From UBA1181 sp045601045 (GTDB lineage Bacteria > Bacteroidota > Bacteroidia > Bacteroidales > Paludibacteraceae), in the NCBI GenBank assembly GCA_045601045.1, contig JAZRZA010000032.1, positions 17,210 to 81,209 of the forward strand: DNA of 64,000 nt, in the 5' to 3' direction. Positions 24,426 to 34,600 of the stretch are shown here, one piece after another. Position numbers and translations under genes: made by a program. The notes beneath the pieces were generated by a model. The model was not told where the DNA came from. It saw only the letters and a list, made by a program, of their open reading frames with translations, and did no database searches. Positions within the stretch are counted from its first letter, which is position 1. The number at the start of each line of letters is the position of its first letter.

Positions 24426-27281
24426 TTACAATGTTCTCTTCACCTCAACTTGTTCGAAACTTTCTATTAAGTCACCGACTTGGATATCGTTGTAGTTTGC
24501 TACATTCAAACCACACTCGTAACCGTTGGCCACCTCCTTCACATCGTCCTTGAAACGCTTCAAAGAGGCCAAATCACCTGTAAATACCACAATACCATCA
24601 CGGATGACACGAACCTTGTTACCACGTTTGATCTTACCGTCACGCACGATACAACCAGCGATGGTACCCACCTTGCTGATTTTGAAGGTCTCTTGGATCT
24701 CGGCTGTTCCGACAATCTCCTCCTTGTACTCTGGAGAAAGCATACCGACCATAGCGTCCTTCATCTGCTCGATCGCATCGTAGATGATAGAATACAAGCG
24801 GATATCCACACCCTCGTTCTCCGCGATACGGCGAGCCGCTTGGGACGGACGTACTTGGAATCCGACGATGATCGCATCGGCTGTTGCCGCCAACATCACA
24901 TCCGACTCGGAGATCTGACCGACCGCCTTGTGGATGACATTGACTGCGAACTCCTCGGTAGAAAGACGCTCCAAAGAGTCTTTCAATGCCTCTGCGGAAC
25001 CATCCACATCGGCCTTTACGATGATATTCATCTCTTGGAAGTTACCCAACGCACGACGACGGGCAATCTCCTCAAGCGTCAAGTGCTTAGTTGTACGCAA
25101 GCCCTGCTCACGTTGCAACTGCTCACGCTTGTTAGCGATTTCGCGCGCCTCCTGCTCTGTCTCAAATACATTGAAGTTATCACCAGCTTGAGGGGCACCG
25201 TTAAGACCCAAGATAACAGCAGGCTCAGAAGGCTTAGCCTCCTTGATACGTTGGTTACGCTCGTTGAACATCGCCTTGATACGACCGAAGTTCGTACCTG
25301 CCACCACGACATCACCCACACGGAGTGTACCGTTGCTGACCAAGACGGTAGAGACATATCCACGTCCCTTATCCAACTGAGACTCGATGATAGAACCGAC
25401 AGCGCGGCGGTTAGGATTAGCCTTCAAATCAAGCATTTCCGCTTCGAGAAGCACCTTCTCCATCAATTCCTCCACACCAGTTCCCTTCTTAGCGGCGATA
25501 TCTTGGGATTGGTACTTACCACCCCACTCTTCCACCAAGTAGTTCATATTAGCCAAAGCCTCCTTGATCTTATCAGGGTTAGCGGTTGGCTTATCAATCT
25601 TATTGATTGCGAATACAATAGGCACACCAGCCACAGACGCGTGGTTGATAGCCTCAACGGTTTGCGGCATGACATCATCATCGGCAGCGACAATGATGAT
25701 CGCGATATCGGTCACCTTCGCACCACGGGCACGCATAGCGGTAAATGCCTCGTGACCTGGGGTATCCAAGAAGGTGATTTGCTGACCGTCATTCAAAGTC
25801 ACATTATAGGCACCGATGTGCTGGGTGATACCACCCGCCTCACCGGCGATCACATTGGTCTTACGGATATAGTCCAACAAAGAGGTCTTACCATGGTCGA
25901 CGTGACCCATGACAGTGACAATTGGCGGACGAGATACCAAATCCTCCTCCGCGTCAGCCTCCTCCTGAATAGCGGCAACCACCTCAGCGCTGACATACTC
26001 GGTCTCGAAACCGAACTCCTCGGCCACGATGTTAATGGTCTCGGCATCCAAACGTTGGTTGATGGATACCATCAAACCGAAGTTCATACAAGTACCGATA
26101 ACTTGTGTGACAGGCACATCCATCATGGTAGCCAACTCACTGACGGTCACGAACTCCGTGATCTTCAGCTTGCTCTGCTCCAAACGCTCTTGCTCCTCTT
26201 GCTCCAACATTCTTTGGTTCTGCAACTCACGCTTATCACGACGGTGTTTAGAACCCTTGGTCTTTTGACCCTTGCTGGTCAAGCGAGCCAACGTCTCCTT
26301 GATCTGTTTTTGTACCTCCTCATCGTCAACCTCTGGCTTGACAATCTGCTTTTGCTTGTTAAAGTTCTTTTTGCCATTGCCACCATTATTGTTGCCGTTG
26401 TTATTTCCGTTGTTGCGGTTATTGTTATTGCCCTTTCCATCGCCGTTTCCGCCTTTGAATTCAGCAATATCAACACGCTCTTTCTGGATGCGTTTACGTT
26501 TCTTCTTGTGGTCCTCATCAGATCCACCAAATTCGCCATTGGCACCCTTTTGTCCCTCTGGCTTATTGAAACCACCCTTGTTATTGTTGTTGCGTTGTTC
26601 ACGCTCTTTCTTGCGTTCCTCCTTGGACTTCTTACCAGGTCGTGTCTTCTGATTGAGGGAATCCAAGTCGATTTTACCGATGACATTTACCGTTGGTTTC
26701 TTCTCATTAGATGAAAGAGAGAATACCTCGGTCTTTGTCTGATCGTTTTGTCCATTCGATTCAGCGTTAGAGTTTGTGACTTCTGCCTTTACAGTTGGTG
26801 TCTCAACTTTTTCTTTTTTAGGCTCGTCTTGGCTAGTGGCGGTCACTACTGGGGCCTCTTCCACCGCTTGTTTTTGTTCAGGCTCAACCTTTGCTGGTGC
26901 CTCCTTTTCAGCAGGAGCCGCTGATGGCTTCTTACCCAAATTATCAAGATCTATCTTGCTGACAACCTTAATCTTAGGTTTGTCCGCTGTGTGCAAAGAG
27001 GTCACTGCCGCCTCTGGTTCTTTCTTGGCTTCTGTATCGAAACCTTCGATTTGAACACTTCCGCGGTTGTTTTTGGTACGATTTTGGCTCACCTTCTCAG
27101 CGTCTATCTTCTGCTTTTGGTCCTTATCGAACTCAGCGCGCAAAAGATCCTCCTCGTCATCCGACAACTTCGCATTTAGATCATTACCATCAACATTAAA
27201 GCCTTTCTTCGACAGAAACTCTACGACTGTGGAGACACCCACATTCAACTCTTTCGCTATTTTACTTAATCGTATAGACAT
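24426..27281 (-). CDS. infB: Translation initiation factor IF-2
   Basis: A 951-residue GTPase that places initiator tRNA on the ribosome. Order: IF2 N-terminal domain (SIRLSKIAKELNVGVSTVVEFL), a long disordered Lys/Glu/Asn-rich region with Asn-Gly runs around residues 275-310, a second IF2_N (VTVSELATMMDVPVTQVI), the G domain with GHVDHGKTS near residue 460, DTPGHEAF and NKIDKP, then domains II-IV ending VANYNDIQVGDLIESFEQVEV. The long N-terminal linker is usual for Bacteroidetes. It is third in the conserved rimP-nusA-infB order, 69 bp after nusA. Confidence 0.98.
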   Translation of the reverse strand: MSIRLSKIAKELNVGVSTVVEFLSKKGFNVDGNDLNAKLSDDEEDLLRAEFDKDQKQKIDAEKVSQNRTKNNRGSVQIEGFDTEAKKEPEAAVTSLHTADKPKIKVVSKIDLDNLGKKPSAAPAEKEAPAKVEPEQKQAVEEAPVVTATSQDEPKKEKVETPTVKAEVTNSNAESNGQNDQTKTEVFSLSSNEKKPTVNVIGKIDLDSLNQKTRPGKKSKEERKKEREQRNNNNKGGFNKPEGQKGANGEFGGSDEDHKKKRKRIQKERVDIAEFKGGNGDGKGNNNNRNNGNNNGNNNGGNGKKNFNKQKQIVKPEVDDEEVQKQIKETLARLTSKGQKTKGSKHRRDKRELQNQRMLEQEEQERLEQSKLKITEFVTVSELATMMDVPVTQVIGTCMNFGLMVSINQRLDAETINIVAEEFGFETEYVSAEVVAAIQEEADAEEDLVSRPPIVTVMGHVDHGKTSLLDYIRKTNVIAGEAGGITQHIGAYNVTLNDGQQITFLDTPGHEAFTAMRARGAKVTDIAIIIVAADDDVMPQTVEAINHASVAGVPIVFAINKIDKPTANPDKIKEALANMNYLVEEWGGKYQSQDIAAKKGTGVEELMEKVLLEAEMLDLKANPNRRAVGSIIESQLDKGRGYVSTVLVSNGTLRVGDVVVAGTNFGRIKAMFNERNQRIKEAKPSEPAVILGLNGAPQAGDNFNVFETEQEAREIANKREQLQREQGLRTTKHLTLEEIARRRALGNFQEMNIIVKADVDGSAEALKDSLERLSTEEFAVNVIHKAVGQISESDVMLAATADAIIVGFQVRPSQAARRIAENEGVDIRLYSIIYDAIEQMKDAMVGMLSPEYKEEIVGTAEIQETFKISKVGTIAGCIVRDGKIKRGNKVRVIRDGIVVFTGDLASLKRFKDDVKEVANGYECGLNVANYNDIQVGDLIESFEQVEVKRTL

Positions 27282-27350
27282 ATATCGTTTTTAGTTATTT
27301 ACTGTATAAAATCACATCACGCAAAGCAGGTCGGCAATGCCGACCGCTCA

Positions 27351-28631
27351 TTACTCCTCGGAAGAGTTGCTAGGCTCAACATCCTCGAACTCTGCACGTA
27401 GGATGCTAAGAACCTCGTCAACTGTCTCCTCTTCGAGGTCAGTGCGACTGATCAACTCCTCACGAGAGATCTTCAAGACATCCTTCGCGGTATCGCAACC
27501 GATGTTCTTCAAGATGTCGATGATCCAAGAGTCGATCTCATCAAGGAACTCGTCCAAATAGATATCCTCATCATCTTGTCCACCAGGCAACTCACGGAAC
27601 ACCTCGATTTGGTAATCAGTAAGCATACTTGCCAAACGAATGTTCATACCACCCTTACCGATGGCCAATGAAACCTCCTCAGGACGCAAGAAAACCTCGG
27701 CGCGTTTATGCTCTTCCAACAAACGGATAGAAGAGATTCTCGCTGGGCTCAATGCTCTGGAGATGAACAATGAGATATTATTTGTATAATTAATCACATC
27801 AATATTCTCGTTGCGAAGCTCACGAACGATACCGTGGATACGGGCACCCTTCATACCTACGCATGCGCCTACTGGATCGATACGGTCATCGTATGATTCA
27901 ACAGCCACCTTCGCGCGGTCACCAGGGATACGGGCGATACGACGGATGGTGATCAAACCATCATTGATTTCTGGCACCTCCAACTCAAACAAACGTTGCA
28001 AGAAGAGAGGTGAAGTTCTGGAAAGAATGATTTTAGGATTGTTGTTTTGGTTATCCACCTTTGCGACAACGGCACGAACGGTGTCACCCTTGCGATAGAA
28101 ATCAGAAGGGATTTGCTCCGTCTTAGGCAATAGCATTTCGTTGCCATCCTCGTCCAACAAGAGAACCTCTTTCTTCCATACTTGGTAAACCTCACCAACT
28201 ACGATGTTTCCGATCTTCTCCTTGTACTTGTTGTAAAGTGTATCTTTTTGCAAATCAAGAATCTTTGATGCCAATGTCTGACGAAGATTCAAAATCGCGC
28301 GACGTCCGAATGAAGCGAAATCAACCTTGTCGGTCACATCCTCACCCACCTCGAAATCTTCATCGATCTGGCGAGCCTCTGAAAGAGGAATTTGCACGTT
28401 GGAATCCTCCAAATCAGCATCTTCCACAACAGTTCTATTTCTGTAAATCTCGAAGTCACCCTTATCCGGATTGATAATCACATCGTAATTCTCATCTGTA
28501 CCGAACATCTTTGATATCACGCTACGGAAGGACTCCTCCAAAACGCTAATCATTGTGCTTCTGTCGATGTTCTTCAATTCTTTGAACTCCGCAAAAGTAT
28601 CGCTCAAACTAATTGATTCTTGCTTTGCCAT
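27351..28631 (-). CDS. nusA: Transcription termination/antitermination factor NusA
   Basis: A 426-residue RNA-polymerase-associated protein. It has the N-terminal polymerase-binding domain, an S1 domain (VVGEVYQVWKKEVLLLDEDGN near residue 143), two KH domains (DPVGACVGMKGARIHGIVREL near residue 250, and SLAIGKGGMNIRLASML near residue 325) and a short acidic C-terminus with one helix-hairpin-like repeat. It is shorter than the E. coli protein, as normal for this phylum. It starts two bases after the rimP stop codon, indicating coupled translation. Confidence 0.97.
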   Translation of the reverse strand: MAKQESISLSDTFAEFKELKNIDRSTMISVLEESFRSVISKMFGTDENYDVIINPDKGDFEIYRNRTVVEDADLEDSNVQIPLSEARQIDEDFEVGEDVTDKVDFASFGRRAILNLRQTLASKILDLQKDTLYNKYKEKIGNIVVGEVYQVWKKEVLLLDEDGNEMLLPKTEQIPSDFYRKGDTVRAVVAKVDNQNNNPKIILSRTSPLFLQRLFELEVPEINDGLITIRRIARIPGDRAKVAVESYDDRIDPVGACVGMKGARIHGIVRELRNENIDVINYTNNISLFISRALSPARISSIRLLEEHKRAEVFLRPEEVSLAIGKGGMNIRLASMLTDYQIEVFRELPGGQDDEDIYLDEFLDEIDSWIIDILKNIGCDTAKDVLKISREELISRTDLEEETVDEVLSILRAEFEDVEPSNSSEE

Positions 28632-28633
28632 AA

Positions 28634-29101
28634 TTATTTAAATGTTATTAAATATTTTGTATATTTTACTTGATCATAAGCGAATGTCATCACCTCCGTA
28701 ACATCCACCTTCTTTTTCTCGCCCTCTTTCTTCACCTTCTTGGTGATTTCAAGACCGAAATTCTCAGCCGTCACATTCACCAACTTTCCAGTGTATTTAG
28801 GACCATTGGATACTTGGACCTCAACATCGCTTCCCTCGTATTTCTGGTATTGTTGCAACACCTTGAAAGGAGAGGTAAGGCCCGCCGAACCCACTTCCAA
28901 CTCGAAATCCTCCACGTCACGGTCCAATTTAGACTCGATGTGGCGGGATAATTCCACACAATAGTCGATGGAGACATCCTCCAAAGAGTCCACCTCCACA
29001 AGAATACGATTGCTTTTATCCACCTTCACATCCACTAAGAAGTAGGCAGATTCCGCAATGTAATTCTCAACTATCTCTTTTATTAGTTTTTCTTCAATCA
29101 T
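28634..29101 (-). CDS. rimP: Ribosome maturation factor RimP
   Basis: A 155-residue 30S maturation factor. NRILVEVDSLEDVSIDYCVELSR near residue 31 and FELEVGSAGLTSPFK near residue 66 are the conserved N-domain motifs. The C-terminal Sm-like domain follows. I chose the Met at 29101 (MIEEKLIKEIVENY); a longer frame from 29233 adds an unrelated tail and would run across the promoter. First gene of the rimP-nusA-infB operon. Confidence 0.95.
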   Translation of the reverse strand: MIEEKLIKEIVENYIAESAYFLVDVKVDKSNRILVEVDSLEDVSIDYCVELSRHIESKLDRDVEDFELEVGSAGLTSPFKVLQQYQKYEGSDVEVQVSNGPKYTGKLVNVTAENFGLEITKKVKKEGEKKKVDVTEVMTFAYDQVKYTKYLITFK

Positions 29102-29121
29102 TCTCAAAAAGACAATAAAAT

Positions 29122-29139
29122 AGGGGACCAAAGTCCCCT
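29122..29139 (-). promoter_or_regulatory. Leader hairpin upstream of rimP
   Basis: A perfect 7-bp stem AGGGGAC / GTCCCCT with a 4-nt loop, about 20 bp upstream of the rimP ATG and inside the transcribed leader. On the minus strand it is followed by ATTTTATTGTCTTTTTG, so it might act as an attenuator or shape ribosome access. Confidence 0.45.
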
Positions 29140-29159
29140 TCACGAATCTTCTAACACCG

Positions 29160-29191
29160 CGAATATACGGCAAATCACAATAAAAACCAAA
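29160..29191 (-). promoter_or_regulatory. Promoter for rimP-nusA-infB operon
   Basis: On the minus strand TTTG (29188-29191), a 20-bp spacer and TATATTCG (29160-29167), one base off the TAnnTTTG consensus. Confidence 0.6.
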
Positions 29192-29367
29192 CAATTCGCG
29201 GAAAAACGACACTTCACAGGTCGTTTTCCACACCTCACACGCCTACTATCCGCCAGCCATTCGTGCGATTCTCGGAACAATAGGCCATTTCACATAAAGA
29301 TATTTCACTTATAATGAATAAATTACAACTTTAATTCCAAAATTTACATTCATAATTCAAAATTAAT

Positions 29368-29375
29368 TATATTTG
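29368..29375 (+). promoter_or_regulatory. Promoter -7 box for secreted protein/CotH operon
   Basis: TATATTTG about 100 bp upstream of the ATG at 29477. The leader between them contains a hairpin TGCGTGG / CCACGCA (29387-29393 and 29412-29418) enclosing 18 nt, and the motif TTTAAAAGTTATTAGTAG at 29441-29458. The rest of the 29102-29476 gap is the divergent rimP leader and shows no gene. Confidence 0.6.
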
Positions 29376-29476
29376 CGGCCGTGGAGTGCGTGGAGCGATG
29401 TGAATTGACTGCCACGCAATGAGTTACAAGAGATATATAGTTTAAAAGTTATTAGTAGTTTTCATAAAACAACACC

Positions 29477-29983
29477 ATGAATTATACAAGTAAGAAGTGG
29501 TTGTTGGTGCCATTGTTCATGGGCATAACCCAGTGTGGCTTCGCGCAAGGGAGTGTGAAGTCGTTGATCGTGTCGCTCAACAATCCGGTTAACTCAAAAA
29601 AAGAGATGGTTTTCGCCCTCAGCGAAACACCTAAGTATTGGACGCAAGGAGAAAACCTTGTGGTGGAGAGCACCTCCTTCAAAGGGGAAGTGGAACTCTC
29701 CAATGTAATCAACATCACCTTCGCGAAGGCGACACCGACTGCCGATGTCCCCCAAACGATAGGAGAATCTGTTGCCCTGTTCCCTAACCCAGCCACCGAG
29801 TATATCCAAATCCGTGGAATCGGTAAGGCCTGTGCTATCCAACTCACGGATTTGAATGGCAAGCAGATCGCCATTGACCCCTCTTCCGAGCGTGATATGG
29901 TCACAATCAACGTGTCGGCCCTTCCTACCGCCACTTACCTTCTGAACATCGATGGTCAAACCTTTAAATTCGTGAAAAGATGA
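29477..29983 (+). CDS. Small secreted protein with T9SS type A sorting domain
   Basis: A 168-residue protein with a signal peptide (WLLVPLFMGITQCGFAQG, cut near residue 24). Residues about 95-168 are a Por secretion-system C-terminal sorting domain (ESVALFPNPATEYIQIRG, IQLTDLNGKQI, TYLLNIDGQTFKFVKR), which directs export through the type IX system and attachment to the surface. Only about 70 residues lie between signal and sorting domain, with no recognised fold. Its TGA stop overlaps the ATG of the next gene (ATGA at 29980-29983), so it is translationally coupled to the CotH-like gene and may be a partner of it. Confidence 0.82.
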   Translation: MNYTSKKWLLVPLFMGITQCGFAQGSVKSLIVSLNNPVNSKKEMVFALSETPKYWTQGENLVVESTSFKGEVELSNVINITFAKATPTADVPQTIGESVALFPNPATEYIQIRGIGKACAIQLTDLNGKQIAIDPSSERDMVTINVSALPTATYLLNIDGQTFKFVKR

Positions 29984-31590
29984 GAAAGGAGATAATCATC
30001 GGAGCCACGACGCTCCTTTTGGCAGGAAACGCCCTCGGACAAAGCAATGTGACCATCCACAAGAAGGATGGATCCACCCTCTCTTTCCCATTGACAGCTG
30101 TCGACACGCTAACAGACGACGATAGCGTGCATCGTATGACCCTCTCCTACGCCAAACAGAGGGGGGAATTGGCACCAGTCAATAGCATCCAAGCGAGCGA
30201 GGTGAATCTCGCGCAAAGAGACCAAACACAGAGTTACAACATTCTACAATCCATCTCCTTTTCGCAGAAAGAGAACAGCGGATTGAACAAGGATATCCAC
30301 ATCGACATCCAATACCCAAACATAACTTTAGTGTTACCATACGATGTGGATCGTTCCAATCTAAAGCTTCAATTCGAGACAACAGGCAGTCTCCTCTTTT
30401 TGAACGGCAAACAGATCGAAAGCGGGGCGAAATGCGATCTCAGCGAAGCAAGCGAAATAAAAGTGGTCGCTTTCAACGGAGATATCCGCACCTATCATCT
30501 CTCGGCAGTCTCCTCCGGGCTTCCCATCGTAGAGTGCAAGACCAACGGCACGCTCGGACAGGATTGGGAGAGCGCCTCACTTACCTTAAAGGATGAAAAG
30601 GGGAAGGTGACCTTCAACGCCTCTACCGTCAAAGTGAAGGGAAGAGGCAGCCACTTCAAGGAGCGTCTGAAAAATAGTTACAACATCAAACTCGACCAAA
30701 AAAACTCCCTTATGGGGATGGCCGCAGGGAAACGTTGGGTTTTGCTCTCCAACGCCTACGACAAAAGCCTGATCCGTTCGAGCGTGGCCTTCGACATCGC
30801 CGCTCAGCTCTTCGATTTCAACTGGACGCCGCAATCGCAACCGGTGGAATTGATCTTGAACGGGAAGCACATGGGCAGTTACACCTTAGTGGAACAGATC
30901 CGCATAAGCGAAGAACGGGTGAAGTCGGGACTTATCCTCTCGATGGAGGATCAAGTCCAACCGGGCGACGATGCATTCCAATCCGCCCGTAGTGGATTGA
31001 CCTTTGTGATGAGAGACCCAGAAACAGGCGTAGTGGGCACTCATCTGATGCGCACACAGGCGCTCATCGAAAAAATCGAGCGCACTATGGCAAGCGGAAA
31101 AAACGACTACCTACAACAACTGGACCTCGCCTCCTTCGCTGATTGGTATCTACTCAATGAATTGGTGAAAAATGAAGAGGCGCTCTTCTCCAACGGATAC
31201 ATGACACTCAATGAGAAGGGTATTCTTCAAATGGGACCTATCTGGGAGATGGGTAAAACCATGGGAGGAGAGTATGGTGACGGATTTAAGAATTCAGTAT
31301 TGGGGGAGACAATGTGGTTCAGCCACCTACTTCAAAACGATTCTTTCAAATCGTTGGTCAAGAATCGCCTCTCCGAATTGGTGAAGAACAGCGACAAAAT
31401 AGAGAAGATCGTCAGGGATCGGGCCAAGAGCATCGAACTCTCCGCAGCATCAAACGAGTCGGTTTGGCATCCATTAGGAGCGGGAAGCGAAGATTGGGAG
31501 CATGTCTCAACCCTCTATGACGAGGAGGTGGAACGCCTTGTCTCGTGGCTCCAAAATCGTTTGGATTGGATGAACAACAATCTAAAATAA
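29980..31590 (+). CDS. Secreted CotH-like protein, probably not a kinase
   Basis: A 536-residue protein with a signal peptide (IIIGATTLLLAGNALGQ). Residues about 60-180 are a beta-rich prodomain ending SGLPIVECKT. The CotH domain follows: VKVKGRGSHF near residue 208, NSLMGMAAGKRWVLLSNAYDKSLIRS near residue 235, PVELILNGKHMGSYTLVEQI near residue 287. In active CotH proteins a GPIWDFDLAFG segment carries acidic catalytic residues; here it reads MGPIWEMGKTMGG, so both Asp residues are lost. I infer a pseudokinase, perhaps a glycan- or protein-binding module. It is overlapped by the upstream sorting-domain gene and followed after 26 bp by a double-CotH gene. Confidence 0.83.
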   Translation: MRKEIIIGATTLLLAGNALGQSNVTIHKKDGSTLSFPLTAVDTLTDDDSVHRMTLSYAKQRGELAPVNSIQASEVNLAQRDQTQSYNILQSISFSQKENSGLNKDIHIDIQYPNITLVLPYDVDRSNLKLQFETTGSLLFLNGKQIESGAKCDLSEASEIKVVAFNGDIRTYHLSAVSSGLPIVECKTNGTLGQDWESASLTLKDEKGKVTFNASTVKVKGRGSHFKERLKNSYNIKLDQKNSLMGMAAGKRWVLLSNAYDKSLIRSSVAFDIAAQLFDFNWTPQSQPVELILNGKHMGSYTLVEQIRISEERVKSGLILSMEDQVQPGDDAFQSARSGLTFVMRDPETGVVGTHLMRTQALIEKIERTMASGKNDYLQQLDLASFADWYLLNELVKNEEALFSNGYMTLNEKGILQMGPIWEMGKTMGGEYGDGFKNSVLGETMWFSHLLQNDSFKSLVKNRLSELVKNSDKIEKIVRDRAKSIELSAASNESVWHPLGAGSEDWEHVSTLYDEEVERLVSWLQNRLDWMNNNLK

Positions 31591-31616
31591 CCCATTAATT
31601 CTCAATGATATACAAT

Positions 31617-34600
31617 ATGAAGCATAATATATTACCCTATATTTTCATCCTAGCTTCCGGCTCATCCGTATGGGCGGAGCGTGAAATCCAAGTAGGCGAC
31701 GAGACCTTCGATTGGAAACAAATCGACTCCGTACGCTATGGAGCGGAGAATCAGTTCATCGACCTCTCATTTCCTTTGGACGATATCGACAAAATCACCT
31801 TCTCCGCCGAAAAGGCCAACCTCGACGGCTCCGACAAGGCAGAGGCAGGTAACCGTCTGGAACGCCTCTACATCACCCAAGAGGCGAATAGCGGAAAGAT
31901 CTTCTCGGATGTGGAAAGCATTCAACAAGATAAGGAGTTCACCCTTTTCGTCCCCTACCTCACTGATCTTTCGGCCTTGAAACTATCCTTCGTCACCCAG
32001 GGCGAGGTCTATGTAGGCAATGCCTTGCAGAAGAGTGGCGTGTCGATCGTGGATGGCCGCCAAGAGATCACCTACAAGGTGAAGGCGAAAAGCGGCGCGA
32101 TGCAAAGCTACACCGTAAAGGTGGTCAATTCAGGGCTACCTGTCGTATACATCTCCACACCCGAACACGCGGCTATCTCCGCTAACTGGTCGGATGGCTG
32201 CACTTGGGAGATCAGGAAGAGCGACAACCTGCTCGACAGCAAGGGGGATCTCTCCGTAAAATTCAAAGGAGGCAAATACTCACAAGCGAAGAAGCGTTCC
32301 ATCGGACTAAAATTGGAGAAGAAAAACGCGCTAATAGGAATGTCCAAAGGGAAAAGATATGCTCTCTTGGCAAACAACGACGACGCCTCGCTTCTCAGAA
32401 ACAGAATCGGTTACCACATCGCCCAAAACTGGAGCGAACTGAGTTGGACCCCGATGAGCCAACCAGTGGAACTGGTGGTGAACGGCCAACATCTCGGCAG
32501 TTACCTCCTATGTGAGGAGCCACGCGTGGGTGAGGGAAGAATCGCCAACGGCACCCTACTTGAAATCACAGCGGAGGCGGACGCCACCGACCCTCATTTC
32601 ACAGCCAACCGCACTGGACTCACCTTCAAGGTGGTGGATCCTGACGATGCGGACAAAACCACGCTCGCCAGTCGTATCAACGATTTCGAAAAAGTACTTT
32701 ATGGAGGTGGCGATTTCGCGAAGTACGTTAACCTCAATAGTTTCGCTGATTGGTACCTCATCAACGAAATCTGCGGCAATGGCGAAGCGCTTCAATCCAA
32801 CGGTTACGTCACCATTGACGAGAACAATAAACTGGTGATGGGGCCCATCGCCTCTTTGGAGGATTTCTTGGGCAACAACAATGCCTCAACGGAGGGTTTT
32901 CTCCTTCGCAACGAGGGTTGGTTCAAGGAACTGTTCCAAAACAAGGAATTCGTCTCCCTCGTCGCGCAACGATTCGAGGAGATGAAAAAGGAGTTCACCC
33001 AGCTAAACGCTGAGGTCTCCGCCATGCGCGAAGAGGAGTTGCTCACCTACCAAGGGGATGCCGCCTTATGGAACAACATCGCCTCAAGCGAGGCTGAAAA
33101 GAGGCAAAGCAACGCCTGTGACGAGATCACGAAGTGGTTGAGCAGCAGACTTGATTGGTTATCCATCCGTTTCGCCAACGACGCGAAACTGGCCCAAACG
33201 GAGAGACAGGGCAACAACGACATCACGGAATTCACCCTCAAAAGTTCCCAAAACGGCTCAGCCCTTCTCAGCGACTACAAGGCGACAATTGAGGGGGACA
33301 AGATATCCATCTTCGTTCCCTACTTGGTGGATTTCAATCTAATCGCCACCATCCAGACCTCTTCGGGCGCCACCCTATTCGTGGATGGAGAGAACATCAA
33401 GAGCGGCACTACAAAGGTGAACTACCTACATCCTGTCAAAATGAAGGTACTCTCCTCTTCCGGAAATGTCAGGACATACACGGTGGATATCCACAACAGC
33501 GGACTGCCCGTCCTCTATATGAAGACACCGAACAACACGGATGTGAACACCAAGGATCGCTGGACCGACGGGGTCACCATGACCATGTACCGCAAGGACG
33601 GATCGATCGACTACGACGCAGGCAACGATAAAGTTCAGATGAAGGGACGAGGCAACTCCACCTGGAGCATCAACGACAAGCGCCCTTACGCCATCAAACA
33701 GAACAAAAAGAGCGAGGTGCTCGGCATGTTGGAACACAAACGATGGGTATTGATGGCCAACTACTACGACGCCTCCTTCTTCCGCAACGAGTTGGCCAAC
33801 TACTTGGCGAAACGATACACCACAGCGGATTGGGCGCCTAGCGGCTTTAACATCGAGTTTGTCTATAACGGCAAACACCGTGGCAACTACTACTTCTGCG
33901 AACAGGCCAAAATCAGCGACGAGCGTCTTCCAGGCAAATACCTCGTGGAGGCGGACCTCAAAGACGGCCGCGGGCAAATCAAAGGCGCCCGTAGCAACAA
34001 CTATTTCAATGTGAAGCACCCAGAAGTGGCGGGTGGCAGCGAAGAGCTACGTTACGTCAAAGGAAAGTTGGACGCCCTGGAGAACGCGCTCTACGGCGGC
34101 AATTGGAACGAGGTGAAGAAACTGATCGATTTGCCAAGCTTCGCTGATTGGTACGTCATCAAGGAGTTGAGTAAGGATTACGACGGCAACATGTATACCA
34201 GCACCTACTGCCATATCATGGAGGACGGCATCATCAAGATGGGTCCTATCTGGGATTTCGATTTGGCCTTTGGCGGCAATCCTTTTGAGAGTATGTTCGG
34301 CGGAGGTGGTGGATTTGGCGGCTTCGGCGGTCTTGGTGGTGGCGGCGGAGTCGATTACGCTTGGCTCAATCAACCCGAAGGCTACTACATCGGAGAGAAG
34401 GAACAATCCACAGGCACAAACTGGTTTTTACTCTTCTTAAAGCAAAAGGAGTTCCGTGATTTGGTATTGGAGAGAGTGAACGATATGGTGGACCACATGG
34501 ACGACATCATGGGATACATCGACCTCAATACGGAATTACTTGCCCTCTCATCCACAGCGAATAGCGTCGGCTACTCCGCAGGCGGTGGTGGAGGATTCGG

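Noticed and set aside
24480..26714. A 744-codon open frame on the plus strand opposite infB
   Set aside because: It is entirely antisense to the well-conserved IF-2 gene, its product is rich in Thr/Asp/His with no recognisable domain, and it has no promoter. It is a by-product of infB codon use.
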